A stretch of DNA of 64,000 nt from Streptococcus sp. DTU_2020_1001019_1_SI_AUS_MUR_006 (GCF_032340315.1 NZ_CP135436.1:1757501-1821500); one strand, 5' to 3'; numbered from the stretch's first letter, positions 1 to 12,012 are shown. Numbers and translations: made by a program. The notes: a model not told the origin generated them from the sequence alone.

Positions 1-161
1 TCATAATCATCACCGTCAAGACCTAGATAAACAATCGTAAAAGCATAGTCTGGAAAATCCTTGCGACGCAATTCCTTAAATCCAAAAGCATCTTGATAAA
101 AAGCGATTGATTTTTCAAGATTTTCTACTCGCAAGCATGTGTGTAGCATTTTTGAAGCCAT
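1..161 (-). CDS. gloA: Glyoxalase I family protein, 5' part only
   Basis: The gene starts at an ATG at 161 on the minus strand and runs off the left edge, so only about the first 53 residues are visible. The N-terminus (MASKMLHTCLRVENLEKSI) is typical of lactoylglutathione lyase / VOC-fold proteins, which isomerise the hemithioacetal of methylglyoxal. HTCLRV carries the expected first metal-ligand histidine. An AAGGAGAAAA ribosome site lies just upstream. It follows rplT in the same direction but is separated from it by a strong terminator, so it is probably its own unit. The call rests on the N-terminal third alone; another VOC-family enzyme is possible. Confidence 0.75.
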   Translation of the reverse strand, partial: MASKMLHTCLRVENLEKSIAFYQDAFGFKELRRKDFPDYAFTIVYLGLDGDDY

Positions 162-170
162 TTTTTTCTC

Positions 171-210
171 CTTTGTTTAAAAAAGACTGGGACAAACTTG
201 CACCAGTCTT
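171..210 (-). terminator. Terminator of the infC-rpmI-rplT operon
   Basis: A perfect 8-bp stem (AAGACTGG / CCAGTCTT, 183-190 and 203-210) with a 12-nt loop is followed on the minus strand by a T-rich run. It sits 9 nt after the rplT stop codon. Confidence 0.85.
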
Positions 211-218
211 ATGAATAA

Positions 219-578
219 TTATTTACCAAGTTTTGCTTTAGCTGCATCTGCAAGAGCTGTGAAAGCTGCTGCATCGTTAACAGCCAAGTCAGCAAGCATT
301 TTACGGTTAACTTCGATCTCAGCCAATTTCAAACCATGCATCAATTGTGAGTATGAAAGTCCGTTCAAACGAGCTGCCGCATTGATACGTGTGATCCACA
401 ATTTACGGAAGTCACGTTTCTTTTGACGACGGTCACGGTATGCATAGTAGTAAGAGTTCATTACTTGTTCTTTTGCAGTACGGAACAAGATGTGTTTAGC
501 TCCATAGTAACCTTTTGCTAATTTAAGAATACGTTTACGACGTTTGCGTGATACAACGCCACCTTTAACACGTGCCAT
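219..578 (-). CDS. rplT: 50S ribosomal protein L20
   Basis: This 119-residue basic protein has the L20 signature: an N-terminal MARVKGG start, a long Arg/Lys-rich extension ([16 protein letters not shown]) that reaches into 23S rRNA, then the globular part with [11 protein letters not shown]20 is needed for early 50S assembly, and in many Firmicutes it represses its own operon by binding the infC leader. It is last in the infC-rpmI-rplT operon, 51 nt after rpmI, and ends at a strong terminator. Full length; no anomaly seen. Confidence 0.98.
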
Positions 579-629
579 GTTTTATTTCCTCCAAATATTT
601 CCTAGAATTGTTTACTTACAAATACGCGA

Positions 630-830
630 TTATTTCAAGCGAGTAAGCATTGCTTTGATACGTTTGAAATCTCCTGAATGCACCATAGATGCTTTACGAA
701 GATGACGACGTTGTTTTTTAGTTTTTCCGTGGAAACGGTGAGATGTGTAAGCACGGAAACGTTTAAGTCCACCAGAACCTGTACGTTTGAAACGTTTAGC
801 TGATGCGCGGTGTGTTTTTTGTTTTGGCAT
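630..830 (-). CDS. rpmI: 50S ribosomal protein L35
   Basis: A 66-residue, very basic protein starting [18 protein letters not shown], the standard L35 N-terminus. L35 is a small structural protein of the large subunit. It lies between infC and rplT on the same strand with short gaps, the conserved order in bacteria. A GGAGAAAA ribosome site precedes the ATG. Length is normal for the family. Confidence 0.98.
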   Translation of the reverse strand: MPKQKTHRASAKRFKRTGSGGLKRFRAYTSHRFHGKTKKQRRHLRKASMVHSGDFKRIKAMLTRLK

Positions 831-862
831 GATTTTTTCTCCTTTATTTAACTTTCTGACAA

Positions 863-1384
863 TTATTTTTTGTCAGTTGCTGGCGCCAATTGCATGAACA
901 TTTGGCGTCCATCCATTTTAGCACGTTGTTCAATGATAGCAATATCTTGAGTTGCTTCAGCGAACTCGGCTAAAACTTTTGCACCAATCTCTTTATGGGT
1001 GATCATACGCCCCTTAAAGCGAATGGATACCTTCACTTTGTTTCCTTTTTCAAGGAACTTGCGAGCATTGCGAAGTTTAGTTTCGAAATCACCCTTGTCA
1101 ATAACTGGGCTCAAACGAACTTCTTTCACGGTCACAACGCTTTGTTTTTTGCGTTGCTCTTTTTGTTTCTTCTGGTACTCAAATTTGAACTTACCGTAGT
1201 CCATAATTTTCGCAACAGGAGGTTTAGCTTGAGGTTGAATGAGAACCAAGTCCACATTAGCTTCGTCCGCAAGTGCCTGCGCTTCGCTTAGTGGTTTGAT
1301 ACCCAATTGCTCACCTTCAAGACCGATTAAGCGAACTTCGCGTACACGAATTTCATCATTGATGAATAAGTCTTGCTTTGCTAT
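863..1384 (-). CDS. infC: Translation initiation factor IF-3, probable AUA start
   Basis: IF-3 binds the 30S subunit, prevents premature 50S joining and discriminates against wrong start codons and tRNAs. The protein shows the family landmarks [17 protein letters not shown] and the C-terminal domain with RFKGRMITH. The frame is open back to a TTG at 1420, but no ribosome site fits that codon. A good site (AAAGAGGTG) sits about 6 nt before an ATA codon at 1384-1382, giving a 173-aa protein that begins at AKQDLFIND. Rare AUU/AUC/AUA starts are a known feature of infC and allow IF-3 to repress its own synthesis. An in-frame GTG lies inside the ribosome site itself and is less likely. First gene of the operon, behind a structured leader. 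Confidence 0.93.
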   Translation of the reverse strand: MAKQDLFINDEIRVREVRLIGLEGEQLGIKPLSEAQALADEANVDLVLIQPQAKPPVAKIMDYGKFKFEYQKKQKEQRKKQSVVTVKEVRLSPVIDKGDFETKLRNARKFLEKGNKVKVSIRFKGRMITHKEIGAKVLAEFAEATQDIAIIEQRAKMDGRQMFMQLAPATDKK

Positions 1385-1420
1385 GGTTTTCACCTCTTTT
1401 TTTAATTTAGAGAAAAACAA

Positions 1421-1540
1421 GAGCGGACTTGCTAACGCAAACCCGCACTACATGATTGTATTTCATTTCTGAAATTTGATCCGTAGGGGCCAGACAACGT
1501 TAGTCGCAAGGCGAGAAGTTCTCACTTCTGCTTTTCTCAA
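1421..1540 (-). ncRNA. Structured 5' leader of infC operon (L20-leader type candidate)
   Basis: About 120 nt between the infC promoter and the gene can fold into at least two hairpins. One is a 10-bp stem with two wobble pairs around a GTTA loop (1423-1446); the other is AGAAGT/ACTTCT around GAGA near 1515-1530. Firmicute infC-rpmI-rplT operons often carry an L20-binding leader here. The position fits, but I did not verify a match to the known L20 leader model. Confidence 0.55.
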
Positions 1541-1547
1541 CTTTTAT

Positions 1548-1576
1548 ATGATATCAAGTTTTCCCCTACTTGTCAA
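1548..1576 (-). promoter_or_regulatory. infC operon promoter
   Basis: Minus strand: -35 TTGACA (1576-1571), a 17-nt spacer, and -10 TATCAT (1553-1548). This is a near-consensus sigma-A promoter, placed about 165 nt before the infC start. Confidence 0.75.
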
Positions 1577-1630
1577 GATTAAAACTATCTTTTTTTAATT
1601 TTTTCTAAAAATTTGCCGACTGTGAATTTA

Positions 1631-3019
1631 CTAGTTACGAGAATAGTAAATCTCATGTGGCTTCAAACGAGTGTTGAGTAGATCTGATACAGTCACAAAA
1701 CTATAACCTTGTCCCTGCAGATACTCAATAACTTTTGGTAGCGAATTTACTGACGGCTGATGGATATCATGCATTAAAATGATAGATCCATTGCTTGCCT
1801 GACGCTGAATTTCTGTCAAAATCGCTGCTTCATTTTTACTCTTCCAATCCAAACTATCCACATCCCACATGATAAAGCTTAAATCAAGGCTATTGCGAAT
1901 ATCATCTGAGATTGCTCCATATGGTGGACGCATCAATTTAGAGCTTTTGCCAAGAACTTTTGTAATAGCATCTTCTGTATCTGTAAGCTGTTTCTTAGCG
2001 TCTTCCAATGACAGTTTTGTTAAAATTGGATGATTCCAGCTATGGTTTCCAACTTCATGACCTTCAGACTGCATACGTTTAAGAATCGACTCATTACCTG
2101 AAATATTTTTTCCTTGTACAAAGAAGGTTGCTTTGATCTTGTACTTGGCTAGAATATCTAAAGCTTGTGGAGTTGTATTTCCATCTGGTCCATCATCAAA
2201 GGTAAGAGCTACTACTTTTTTATTTTTCTCAGCCTGAGCCTTCTTATAAAGTTCTGCATCCTTTTCAGATAGATAGGATGATTGGATAACATCAAAGAAG
2301 TCTGAAATAGGCAAAGCTATTTCTTCTACATTATTGGTTGCTTTAACTGGATATAACACCAATTGACTATCTTTGTAAGCAAACTTCCAAGATGATAAAT
2401 CGCTAGCTGAAAAATCGGCTATTACTTGATCTACAAGTGTTTGCTCGATCTTTTTATCAAGGAGTGTTGACTTAATATCCTCAAGAAACTTTTCCTTAGC
2501 TTTGCTAGCATCTGTAAAGAGCTGATCTAACGTAAACAGAGTCCCATCTTCCTTAAGATAAAGCTGATCTAACGATGTATTTTCTAATTCCACCACAGTA
2601 GAATCACTCAGGTCATAGGCCTGTTTTTTTACAAGATGGCTCTCCACACCTTTGATGGAAGAAGAATCTTTTTCAAAGTAGTAAAAGATCAAATGTTCTT
2701 TATCTTCTACCTTATCCGTGATATCTTTTACAATGATATCCTGAACAGAGGTAATGACCTTGTCCCCCGTCATAGGATAGTAGGTAATGATTTCTGCCTG
2801 CCCTTTACGAAAATGCTCTTTCTGACTTCCTTGTGAATAGGCATCATCTTTTTCTTTTTTCAGTGCTTCAATTTTTTGCTCAAAAGCTTGCTTGGTCAAG
2901 ACTTTATAAGCAATACCTGCACCTAATGTTAGGATTGTGAAGAATAGAAGCCCCACAATAATCCATAAATTTCTTTTCTTCTTGTCATTTGTTTTACAAT
3001 TTGTTCTTTTTTTAGTCAT
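1631..3019 (-). CDS. pgdA: Peptidoglycan N-acetylglucosamine deacetylase (PgdA type)
   Basis: A 462-residue membrane-anchored polysaccharide deacetylase. It has a basic N-terminus, one transmembrane helix at about 17-38, an extracellular linker region of about 200 residues, then a carbohydrate-esterase-4 (NodB) domain. Family motifs are present: the catalytic Asp / metal site in LTFDDGP, the two metal His in [22 protein letters not shown] and the final ILMHDIH. PgdA removes acetyl groups from GlcNAc in peptidoglycan, which lowers lysozyme sensitivity in pneumococci. The protein resembles pneumococcal PgdA throughout, though the N-terminal half is more divergent. No strong ribosome site was seen. 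Its position next to infC is not what I recall for S. pneumoniae. Confidence 0.9.
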   Translation of the reverse strand: MTKKRTNCKTNDKKKRNLWIIVGLLFFTILTLGAGIAYKVLTKQAFEQKIEALKKEKDDAYSQGSQKEHFRKGQAEIITYYPMTGDKVITSVQDIIVKDITDKVEDKEHLIFYYFEKDSSSIKGVESHLVKKQAYDLSDSTVVELENTSLDQLYLKEDGTLFTLDQLFTDASKAKEKFLEDIKSTLLDKKIEQTLVDQVIADFSASDLSSWKFAYKDSQLVLYPVKATNNVEEIALPISDFFDVIQSSYLSEKDAELYKKAQAEKNKKVVALTFDDGPDGNTTPQALDILAKYKIKATFFVQGKNISGNESILKRMQSEGHEVGNHSWNHPILTKLSLEDAKKQLTDTEDAITKVLGKSSKLMRPPYGAISDDIRNSLDLSFIMWDVDSLDWKSKNEAAILTEIQRQASNGSIILMHDIHQPSVNSLPKVIEYLQGQGYSFVTVSDLLNTRLKPHEIYYSRN

Positions 3020-3103
3020 AGTCTTATCATATCAAATCAGGCCTATAATTTCAATGATAAATAGGAAAATGTCCATTTTTAAAGAAAAGAAAGGTAAAAG
3101 AAA

Positions 3104-3275
3104 GAGGTTGGGACAAAAGATCCCGACCTCACTTTTTATTTGCAATCAAACTTTGACGCGGTAGCTGATTGGACTTTTTGTTCGTCTTTTAGACTCCTAA
3201 AACTCCTAATCATCTTCGCGGGGCTGGGACTACGAAATCGAGACTTTGTCTACCGATTTCTGTCCCACCGCCTTT
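3104..3275. repeat. 172-bp dispersed repeat, copy 1
   Basis: This stretch recurs at 25629-25800 with the same length and only about five differences. It opens with a hairpin (GAGGTCGGGA / TCCCAACCTC read on the minus strand) and closes with a second imperfect palindrome (GGGAC..GAAATCGA / TCGATTTC..GTCCC). Here it separates ezrA from pgdA and can serve as the ezrA terminator. It does not look like the BOX element as I remember it. Confidence 0.85.
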
Positions 3276-3281
3276 TCTTAA

Positions 3282-5009
3282 TTAAAATCGAATGATTTCT
3301 CTTGTTTTTTCATAAGAAGAAACGAAGCGGTTTGTTACACCTGGCTCAGCAACTTCCAAAGCTTGAGAAATCTTTTCGAAAGATGCTTGATAATCAAAGG
3401 CATTTTCAAAGATTTCTAAAGATTCATGGAAGGCTTGTTGAATCCCTTCATCAAATGATCTGTAGCGGTTAGAATATTGAAGCAATTGCTCTGTCAAGGT
3501 TGCATATTGCACAATACTGTAAGTTTCTGTTTCCAAAACTTCCATATCATGTGATGCGATTTCTAGGATACGATTAACAGACTCAATGTTGACTTGTGAC
3601 TGTTCCAACTCTGCCATCAAATCCTCAGTACTATGGCTAGCCGCAAAGAATAATTTCAAGAAGTTCTGTGGGATTCCTGGAAGATTTCTCTTTTCCATGT
3701 AGCGCTTGATTGTGTGGAGACGATTTACGTAAACATTTGCCTTTTGACGAGCATTAACATCATCTTTTTCAATCTGTACTAAACGTTCGCTCACTGAAAC
3801 TTGGTCATCTTCAATTTCTTTTAATGTAGCTTGAACATTTTCTAAACGTTCTTCCAATACAGAGTAAGCTTCTGAATATTCCTCTTGTTCTGAAGTCAAA
3901 TCACTAACTGTAACTTCTAGGGAATCCAAATCCACTTGAAGACGACGGACGTGATTTACATCACTCTCAGACATCAAGTAAGTTTTGCTCAAGCGTTCAA
4001 TATCTTTCACTAAGACTTGATTATTGTCTTTTAAGTGGTCAAGATAGGTTGGAAGTGTTGACAACAAGTTTTCAACAACCTTTTGAGAAGCAATCTCTCG
4101 TGTGAAAATACTATAGAGAGCATTGATTTCTTCTTGAATCTGATTATTTTCATATTCAGCATTGTCCAATTCCAATTTTTTAATATTTTCTTGGTTATTT
4201 TTCAAAGCTTCATACAATAACTGTAAACGTGATTCAATGTCAGTTTCTACAAAGTGATAGTTGGCATCAAGCAACTTACGATAGCCAGCCTCTAGATCTT
4301 CAAGTTGATCAGGGAGTTCTGTCGTTAGTTTAGTAACAATTGCTGGAATTCTCTCTACGATATGCGTCAAAGCGAGGATATGATTTTCAGCATTATCCAG
4401 AATTCCTGCTGCTTCAACTGGATCTCCTGAAGAGTTTAGCGTCACAAATTGAGAAAATTCTGATTGGATGTTCTCCAATTGTTTTTCAATTTCAGGAAGT
4501 GCTTGACCATATTTCTCAGAGTCTTCTGCGACTGTTTTCTGCAGGCTTTCAAATAAATCTAAAGCATGCAAGACACGACCACTATTTTTTGATTCTTGTT
4601 TTTCTAGATCTGCCAAAGCATTTCGAATGGAAGCAATATCTTCTTCGATAAGGGTAATCTGGCTTTCAATTTGATCAATTTTGTGTTGAGCTTTCAAGAA
4701 GCGAAATGAATTATTGTACCCTTCTGCTTCAAACAGATTATTCTCAATATCCGCAAATGAGTTGAGGGATAGGTCTACCCATTTTTGATTCCACTCTCTA
4801 AATGCAATCTGACTTTGACCAATCAGATGCATATTCTTAACAGCTTCTACTTCATCGTTAACTGGAAGGTTATACAACTCTTCCTTTCTTCCTTCTAGTA
4901 CTGCGAGCCTCTTTTCATTTCGTTTGCGTAACAAAATCGCTACAACATAAGCAATGATCAGAAGAGTCGCGATTACAATCATAATAATAATCAACAGATT
5001 ATCAGACAT
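3282..5009 (-). CDS. ezrA: Septation ring formation regulator EzrA
   Basis: A 575-residue protein with one N-terminal transmembrane helix (about 4-26) followed by an almost entirely coiled-coil cytoplasmic body, ending in NRFVSSYEKTREIIRF. EzrA binds FtsZ, limits aberrant Z-ring formation and coordinates septal wall synthesis. Length and layout fit streptococcal EzrA. It follows gyrB on the same strand with an 81-nt gap, the order also found in pneumococcus as I recall, and may be read from the gyrB promoter. Confidence 0.96.
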   Translation of the reverse strand: MSDNLLIIIMIVIATLLIIAYVVAILLRKRNEKRLAVLEGRKEELYNLPVNDEVEAVKNMHLIGQSQIAFREWNQKWVDLSLNSFADIENNLFEAEGYNNSFRFLKAQHKIDQIESQITLIEEDIASIRNALADLEKQESKNSGRVLHALDLFESLQKTVAEDSEKYGQALPEIEKQLENIQSEFSQFVTLNSSGDPVEAAGILDNAENHILALTHIVERIPAIVTKLTTELPDQLEDLEAGYRKLLDANYHFVETDIESRLQLLYEALKNNQENIKKLELDNAEYENNQIQEEINALYSIFTREIASQKVVENLLSTLPTYLDHLKDNNQVLVKDIERLSKTYLMSESDVNHVRRLQVDLDSLEVTVSDLTSEQEEYSEAYSVLEERLENVQATLKEIEDDQVSVSERLVQIEKDDVNARQKANVYVNRLHTIKRYMEKRNLPGIPQNFLKLFFAASHSTEDLMAELEQSQVNIESVNRILEIASHDMEVLETETYSIVQYATLTEQLLQYSNRYRSFDEGIQQAFHESLEIFENAFDYQASFEKISQALEVAEPGVTNRFVSSYEKTREIIRF

Positions 5010-5090
5010 ATCAAACTCCTTTTTATACTTGAAACAATTGTAATGATTATATCATATTTTTCAAACCATGGGAACTATTTCCAAATTTTT

Positions 5091-7630
<2,540 letters not shown>

Positions 7631-7637
7631 ACCCTTC

Positions 7638-7645
7638 ATTATAGC
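7638..7645 (-). promoter_or_regulatory. Extended -10 promoter touching the HAD gene start
   Basis: Minus strand TG-C-TATAAT, with TATAAT at 7643-7638, ends 7 nt before the ATG at 7630. No good -35 was found. The spacing implies a transcript starting at or next to the start codon. Confidence 0.45.
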
Positions 7646-7691
7646 ATTTTTTTATCAAAAAAGCGACGATTTCCTTCTATTTTAACAGTAA

Positions 7692-7733
7692 AAAACGAGA
7701 AGAATCCCCTAATTGATAGATTCTTCTCGTTTT
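7692..7733 (-). terminator. Terminator of the rodA / DJ-1 unit
   Basis: A perfect 14-bp stem (AAAACGAGAAGAAT and its complement), a 14-nt loop and a T-run on the minus strand, directly after the PfpI-family stop codon. Confidence 0.9.
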
Positions 7734-7735
7734 AG

Positions 7736-8287
7736 TTAATCTAATCCAAAAACATCACGATAGAGCATGGCTGCTCTCAAAGCATTTGCATCGCCACCAA
7801 GTTGTTCCACTAGGTTATAAGCAAAGGCAAGGGCAGTTGCTGGACCTCGACTGGTAGTCAACTGACCATCGACAACTACTGTTTCCTTGCGATAGTGACC
7901 ATCAGCAATTTGCTCTTGGACACCATCATAGCAGGTGAACACTTTATCCTTGAGGAGACCAGCTCGATTCAGTACAATTGGTGCTGCACAAATGGCTGCT
8001 ACTTTTTTACCAACTTGCTCACATTTTTGAAGTTCAGCAATCAAAAGTTCATGATCGCGTAAATTTGCTGAACCTGGCATACCTCCTGGTAAGACAATCA
8101 TGTCGTACTCAGATAAATCACCATCAAACACACGATCTGCTTGTACTTGGATGTCATGTGATCCCGTCACTCGGGCTTCAAAACCAACCATATGACAAGT
8201 AATATTGGCACGACGTAATACGTCCACAACTGTTAGGGCTTCGATTTCTTCAAAGCCATCTGCTAAGATAACTGCTACTTTAGCCAT
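7736..8287 (-). CDS. DJ-1/PfpI family protein
   Basis: A 183-residue protein of the DJ-1/ThiJ/PfpI superfamily. The nucleophile-elbow cysteine is visible in AAICAAP, and the acidic partner in ILADGFEEIEA, as in DJ-1 and YajL. Older annotations call such proteins ThiJ, but no thiamine role is supported. Deglycase, chaperone or oxidative-stress functions are reported for relatives; none can be assigned from sequence. It lies 10 nt after rodA and probably shares its transcript, ending at a strong terminator. Confidence 0.9.
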   Translation of the reverse strand: MAKVAVILADGFEEIEALTVVDVLRRANITCHMVGFEARVTGSHDIQVQADRVFDGDLSEYDMIVLPGGMPGSANLRDHELLIAELQKCEQVGKKVAAICAAPIVLNRAGLLKDKVFTCYDGVQEQIADGHYRKETVVVDGQLTTSRGPATALAFAYNLVEQLGGDANALRAAMLYRDVFGLD

Positions 8288-8297
8288 GATTTACTCC

Positions 8298-9521
8298 TTA
8301 TTTAACTTTTTTCAAAACAACTTTCTTCCGTTTAAATCTTGTCTTACCGCTCTTTTCTTCGGCTAGATGCGTTTGATAACTCATCGATAGAAGCAATCCA
8401 ACACCAATCAGATTACTGATAATGGCCGATCCCCCTTGGGAAATGAATGGGAGAGGAATCCCTGTCAGAGGAAGGAGGCCTGTCACTGCACCGATATTTT
8501 CAAAGATATGGAACAAAAGCATCATAATAAATCCAGTTGAAATGTAGGTATAAAATTGGTTATTGGACTTCAGAGTGATTTTTAACATTCGATAGATAAG
8601 TAGGAGATAAAGTGTAATTACAAGGACAGATCCGATAAAACCAAAATCTTCTGCAATGACTGTAAAAATCATATCACTCTCACGAACGGGAATGAGGAGA
8701 TTGGATACATTAAATCCTTGACCAAACAAGCCTCCACTACCGATGGCGATTTGCCCTTGGGCCTGTTGATAGGTGGTCGTTTGTGCATAATCAAATGGAT
8801 TGAGCCAAGCAAGGATACGGTTAATCTGATAGGTTGGCATCCCGATTTGATGTATGAAAGCACGCCCATCTTTTGTGATGAAAATTGCCAAAAATCCTGC
8901 AATTCCCGATACAGCTGTTACAAAAATTGGAATGATGATTTTCCATGATACTCCAGAAAGCAAGACCAGTCCCGCAAAGATTGCGACAAAGACCAAGGCC
9001 GTTCCTAAGTCACTCTGCAGGGCCAGTAAACCTAAGACTGGCAGCGTGAAGATAATCATCCACAGTATCAAGAGGAAATCTAAAGGAATCGTTCGTTCAC
9101 TTTCCTTGTGTTTCTGTGTGAATTGAACAACAACCCGAGCCAAGATCAAAATATAGGAAATTTTCATGAATTCGGAAGGTTGGAAAAGTGTCACTCCTCC
9201 AATTGACACCCAGTTTTTAGCCCCTGTTGCTGCCACTAAATTAGGATTGTAAAAAATCAAGGGTAAAACCATAAGGGCTAGACCTAGGGCATAAAGATAG
9301 GGAGTCGCCTGCCATAAAAATTTTGTATTAAAGAACATGACTACAAAGCTGATGATAATTCCCAAGACGATCCATGCTAGTTGCTGACCGAGAATTGGCC
9401 AAATATTATGTGGATAGTCATGACTGACAGCTATGTAAATAGCCACAACTCCAATCACCAGCAAACAAAATACTGGTAAAATCAAACTATAATCGACTCG
9501 AGAGTCGAGAGAACGTTTCAT
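8298..9521 (-). CDS. rodA: Peptidoglycan glycosyltransferase RodA (SEDS family)
   Basis: A polytopic protein of about 407 residues with roughly ten transmembrane segments. SEDS landmarks include LQSDLGTALVF, FGFIGS and LPFISQGGSA near the C-terminus. RodA polymerises lipid II glycan strands together with a class B PBP, here for peripheral (elongation) wall growth. The frame extends five codons further upstream, but a GGAGACC ribosome site fits the ATG at 9521 (MKRSLDSRVDYS). It follows dinG by 32 nt and overlaps nothing. The C-terminal tail is basic and cytosolic. Confidence 0.95.
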   Translation of the reverse strand: MKRSLDSRVDYSLILPVFCLLVIGVVAIYIAVSHDYPHNIWPILGQQLAWIVLGIIISFVVMFFNTKFLWQATPYLYALGLALMVLPLIFYNPNLVAATGAKNWVSIGGVTLFQPSEFMKISYILILARVVVQFTQKHKESERTIPLDFLLILWMIIFTLPVLGLLALQSDLGTALVFVAIFAGLVLLSGVSWKIIIPIFVTAVSGIAGFLAIFITKDGRAFIHQIGMPTYQINRILAWLNPFDYAQTTTYQQAQGQIAIGSGGLFGQGFNVSNLLIPVRESDMIFTVIAEDFGFIGSVLVITLYLLLIYRMLKITLKSNNQFYTYISTGFIMMLLFHIFENIGAVTGLLPLTGIPLPFISQGGSAIISNLIGVGLLLSMSYQTHLAEEKSGKTRFKRKKVVLKKVK

Positions 9522-9553
9522 AAAGGTCTCCTTCATTCTTTCAGATGTTTATT

Positions 9554-12007
9554 TTATTTTTTGTGTAAAAATTCTTGAACTTTTGAGAATACTTGCTCTT
9601 TGCCAACTTCTCTCACTCGACTAGTCTGTGACAAGGCCTTGCTAATCTGCTTTCCATATCGCTTGCTTGTCATTCGGCTATCCAAGATAAGGACAGATGA
9701 GCGCTGTCCAAGACGACGCATGGTTCTACCAATCGCTTGTTTGAGGCGAATAATAGCCATAGGAAGTTGATAGTCATAGAAAGGATTTTTCCCTTCAAGG
9801 CGGAGTTCCTGATTCATTTTTTTCGTAAAGGGATCTTCTGGATTTTGGAAGGGCAAGCGTGTTACCACTTCAATCACTCGAGGGTGAGTCGCAAAATCAA
9901 CTCCCTCCCAAAAACTTCCTGTCCCTAGCAAGAGTTGAGAGTCTCCTCTTTCAAACCGTTTCTTGAGTTGAGCCGGATCCCCGTTCTTATATTGGGCTAG
10001 ATGAGCAAGAGATAAAGAATCTGACACCCGCAGCAAAAGATCTTTTGAAGTGAATAAAACGAGCATAGGTTCTTCAAGATAAGACAAATCTTCCAGCACT
10101 TCTACAAGAGCCTGAGCATAGTCTTCTTGGGAGCTTTCTGTCACCAATGGAAAATCCTTAACGACCAAAATTTCTTGATTTTCTTGAAAATTCTCATCCA
10201 GTCTGTCAAAGGCTGCGTGCGGAAATCCCATTAGTTCAGGTAAAGATACTCTGCTACTAATTTCCAAGGTTGCAGAGACAGCTAAAAGCTGACAGTTTTC
10301 TGGAAAAATCTCAGAAAAGAGCAGACGTTGATTGCGACTGGAAGAAATGACAACCTTCTTGCTAGACAAGTCTGAGGCTGATAGCCAAAATTCTCCGTCA
10401 GTGCAGAAAAATCGCCGATAATCTTGGAAACCTTGAACTTCTAACTCTGAGAAATCCTGTTGGAGCTGGGCCATTGTTGTTGCCGGACACATTCTTCGTT
10501 TACCAGATAGGAACTGGTCCATCAAGTGACAAAGCTCAAAGCGAATACTCTCCATCAAGCGTTTTTGAAGCGTCCCTTCTTCTCGAACTAGAGCTTGATC
10601 TAGTTGGTCTACTATGTCGTTTAATAAGTAACTCTTTTGTAAAAGATTTTCCAAAGTTAATAAGATCTTCTGGGCCTCATCCAAAATCAAGATACGACCA
10701 TCTAACAGACTGGGATCATCCTCAAGTCTGGTAACTAGATAGGCATGATTGGTCACAAGTAGCTGGCAAGAGCGAGCCTTTTTCTGACCACGTCTCCAAA
10801 AATCCTCTAACCAAAAGAGAGAAGCTTTCGGAAGATTACCATCGTGTACCAAGTTTGGTAAAAACTGCTGGTAGCGATAAAGCTGACCAATCTCGTCTAG
10901 GTCCCCCGTTTCTGTCTCGGTTAACCAAACCAGGAGTTGCATCTTGAATCGAGTGTACAAACGATTGGATTCTTCTTCCTCTAGTGCATGATGAAAGGCA
11001 TCTAGTTTTAGATAATTCTGTGGTCCTTTAAGATTATGAATCGAAAGGTGAAAGACCTCTTCCAATCTACGAGCCTCTTCTTGCATCACTTGATTTTGTA
11101 GAACTTTAGTAGGAACACTGAGAAGGATTCCTTTTTCGTTTTCTAGTGATAAAGCAGGTAACAAATAGCCGTAGGTTTTTCCGATCCCCGTCTGAGCCTG
11201 AACAAAGGCAAGCTTCTCATTCTGTAGAAAAGTTTGAACCTTCTGAGCAAAGCTAGCTTGCGGAAGTCTATCTTCCAAATTCAACAAGGCAATATTGGTT
11301 TGAAAATCCTTGGAAAGTTTTCGTGGAGAAAGGACTGATTTTTCTTTTCTTAAAAATATACCTTGCACCTCAACCAAATCATGTTCTGCAAGGATTGACT
11401 GCTTCTGATAAACTTCTTCAATGACTAGATAAGACTCATATAATAAACCATCTGACAAGTTTAACAAGCGTTCCAACAAGCCTTTAGGCAGTTGAAACAT
11501 TTTTTGACGCATACAGAGAAAGAGCTCTGCTGTTGCCTGAGCATCTGATAGAGCAGTATGGGCTTTTTCTAGTGAAATTCCCAACTCTTGACAGAGAATC
11601 CCCAGATTGTATTTTTCAAGTTGAGGATAAAACACCTGAGCCAACTCGACTGTATCGATACGGGGAGTACGCAATTCATAGCCCTCAAAAAAGAGGAATT
11701 CTGCTAATAAATTAGCATCGAATTGAACATTGTGCGCAACAAAAACACCGTCCTTGACCAAGTCAAAAATTTTTCCAGCCACCTGAGGAAACTCTGGTGC
11801 CTCTGCTAGTCGCTGGTCGGTCAAGCCCGTTAATTCTTTGATATGAGAATCCAAGGGTTCGTGGGGATTGACATCCGTTGCAAATTGGTCAACAATCTCG
11901 CCATTTTCAATGACCACGATTCCTACTTGGATAATTTTTGCCTTGCTTCCGGTACTGGTCGCTTCTAAATCCACGACAACATACCGATCATTTCTAAAAT
12001 TCATCAT
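9554..12007 (-). CDS. dinG: DinG-family 3'-5' exonuclease / helicase
   Basis: An 817-residue fusion. Residues 1-170 form a DEDDh exonuclease (VVDLEATSTGS, HNVQFDANLL, HTALSDAQAT). The rest is an XPD/DinG-like superfamily 2 helicase with Walker A in AQTGIGKTYGY, a DEAQ box in ILILDEAQK, GSFWEGVDF and QAIGRTMRR. Firmicute DinG of this layout has shown exonuclease activity, and helicase activity is doubtful in some homologues. Two adjacent ATG codons begin the frame. No Shine-Dalgarno is visible, and a TGA-TATAAT element ends 5 nt before the ATG, suggesting a leaderless mRNA. Confidence 0.92.
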   Translation of the reverse strand: MMNFRNDRYVVVDLEATSTGSKAKIIQVGIVVIENGEIVDQFATDVNPHEPLDSHIKELTGLTDQRLAEAPEFPQVAGKIFDLVKDGVFVAHNVQFDANLLAEFLFFEGYELRTPRIDTVELAQVFYPQLEKYNLGILCQELGISLEKAHTALSDAQATAELFLCMRQKMFQLPKGLLERLLNLSDGLLYESYLVIEEVYQKQSILAEHDLVEVQGIFLRKEKSVLSPRKLSKDFQTNIALLNLEDRLPQASFAQKVQTFLQNEKLAFVQAQTGIGKTYGYLLPALSLENEKGILLSVPTKVLQNQVMQEEARRLEEVFHLSIHNLKGPQNYLKLDAFHHALEEEESNRLYTRFKMQLLVWLTETETGDLDEIGQLYRYQQFLPNLVHDGNLPKASLFWLEDFWRRGQKKARSCQLLVTNHAYLVTRLEDDPSLLDGRILILDEAQKILLTLENLLQKSYLLNDIVDQLDQALVREEGTLQKRLMESIRFELCHLMDQFLSGKRRMCPATTMAQLQQDFSELEVQGFQDYRRFFCTDGEFWLSASDLSSKKVVISSSRNQRLLFSEIFPENCQLLAVSATLEISSRVSLPELMGFPHAAFDRLDENFQENQEILVVKDFPLVTESSQEDYAQALVEVLEDLSYLEEPMLVLFTSKDLLLRVSDSLSLAHLAQYKNGDPAQLKKRFERGDSQLLLGTGSFWEGVDFATHPRVIEVVTRLPFQNPEDPFTKKMNQELRLEGKNPFYDYQLPMAIIRLKQAIGRTMRRLGQRSSVLILDSRMTSKRYGKQISKALSQTSRVREVGKEQVFSKVQEFLHKK

Positions 12008-12012
12008 TAAAA

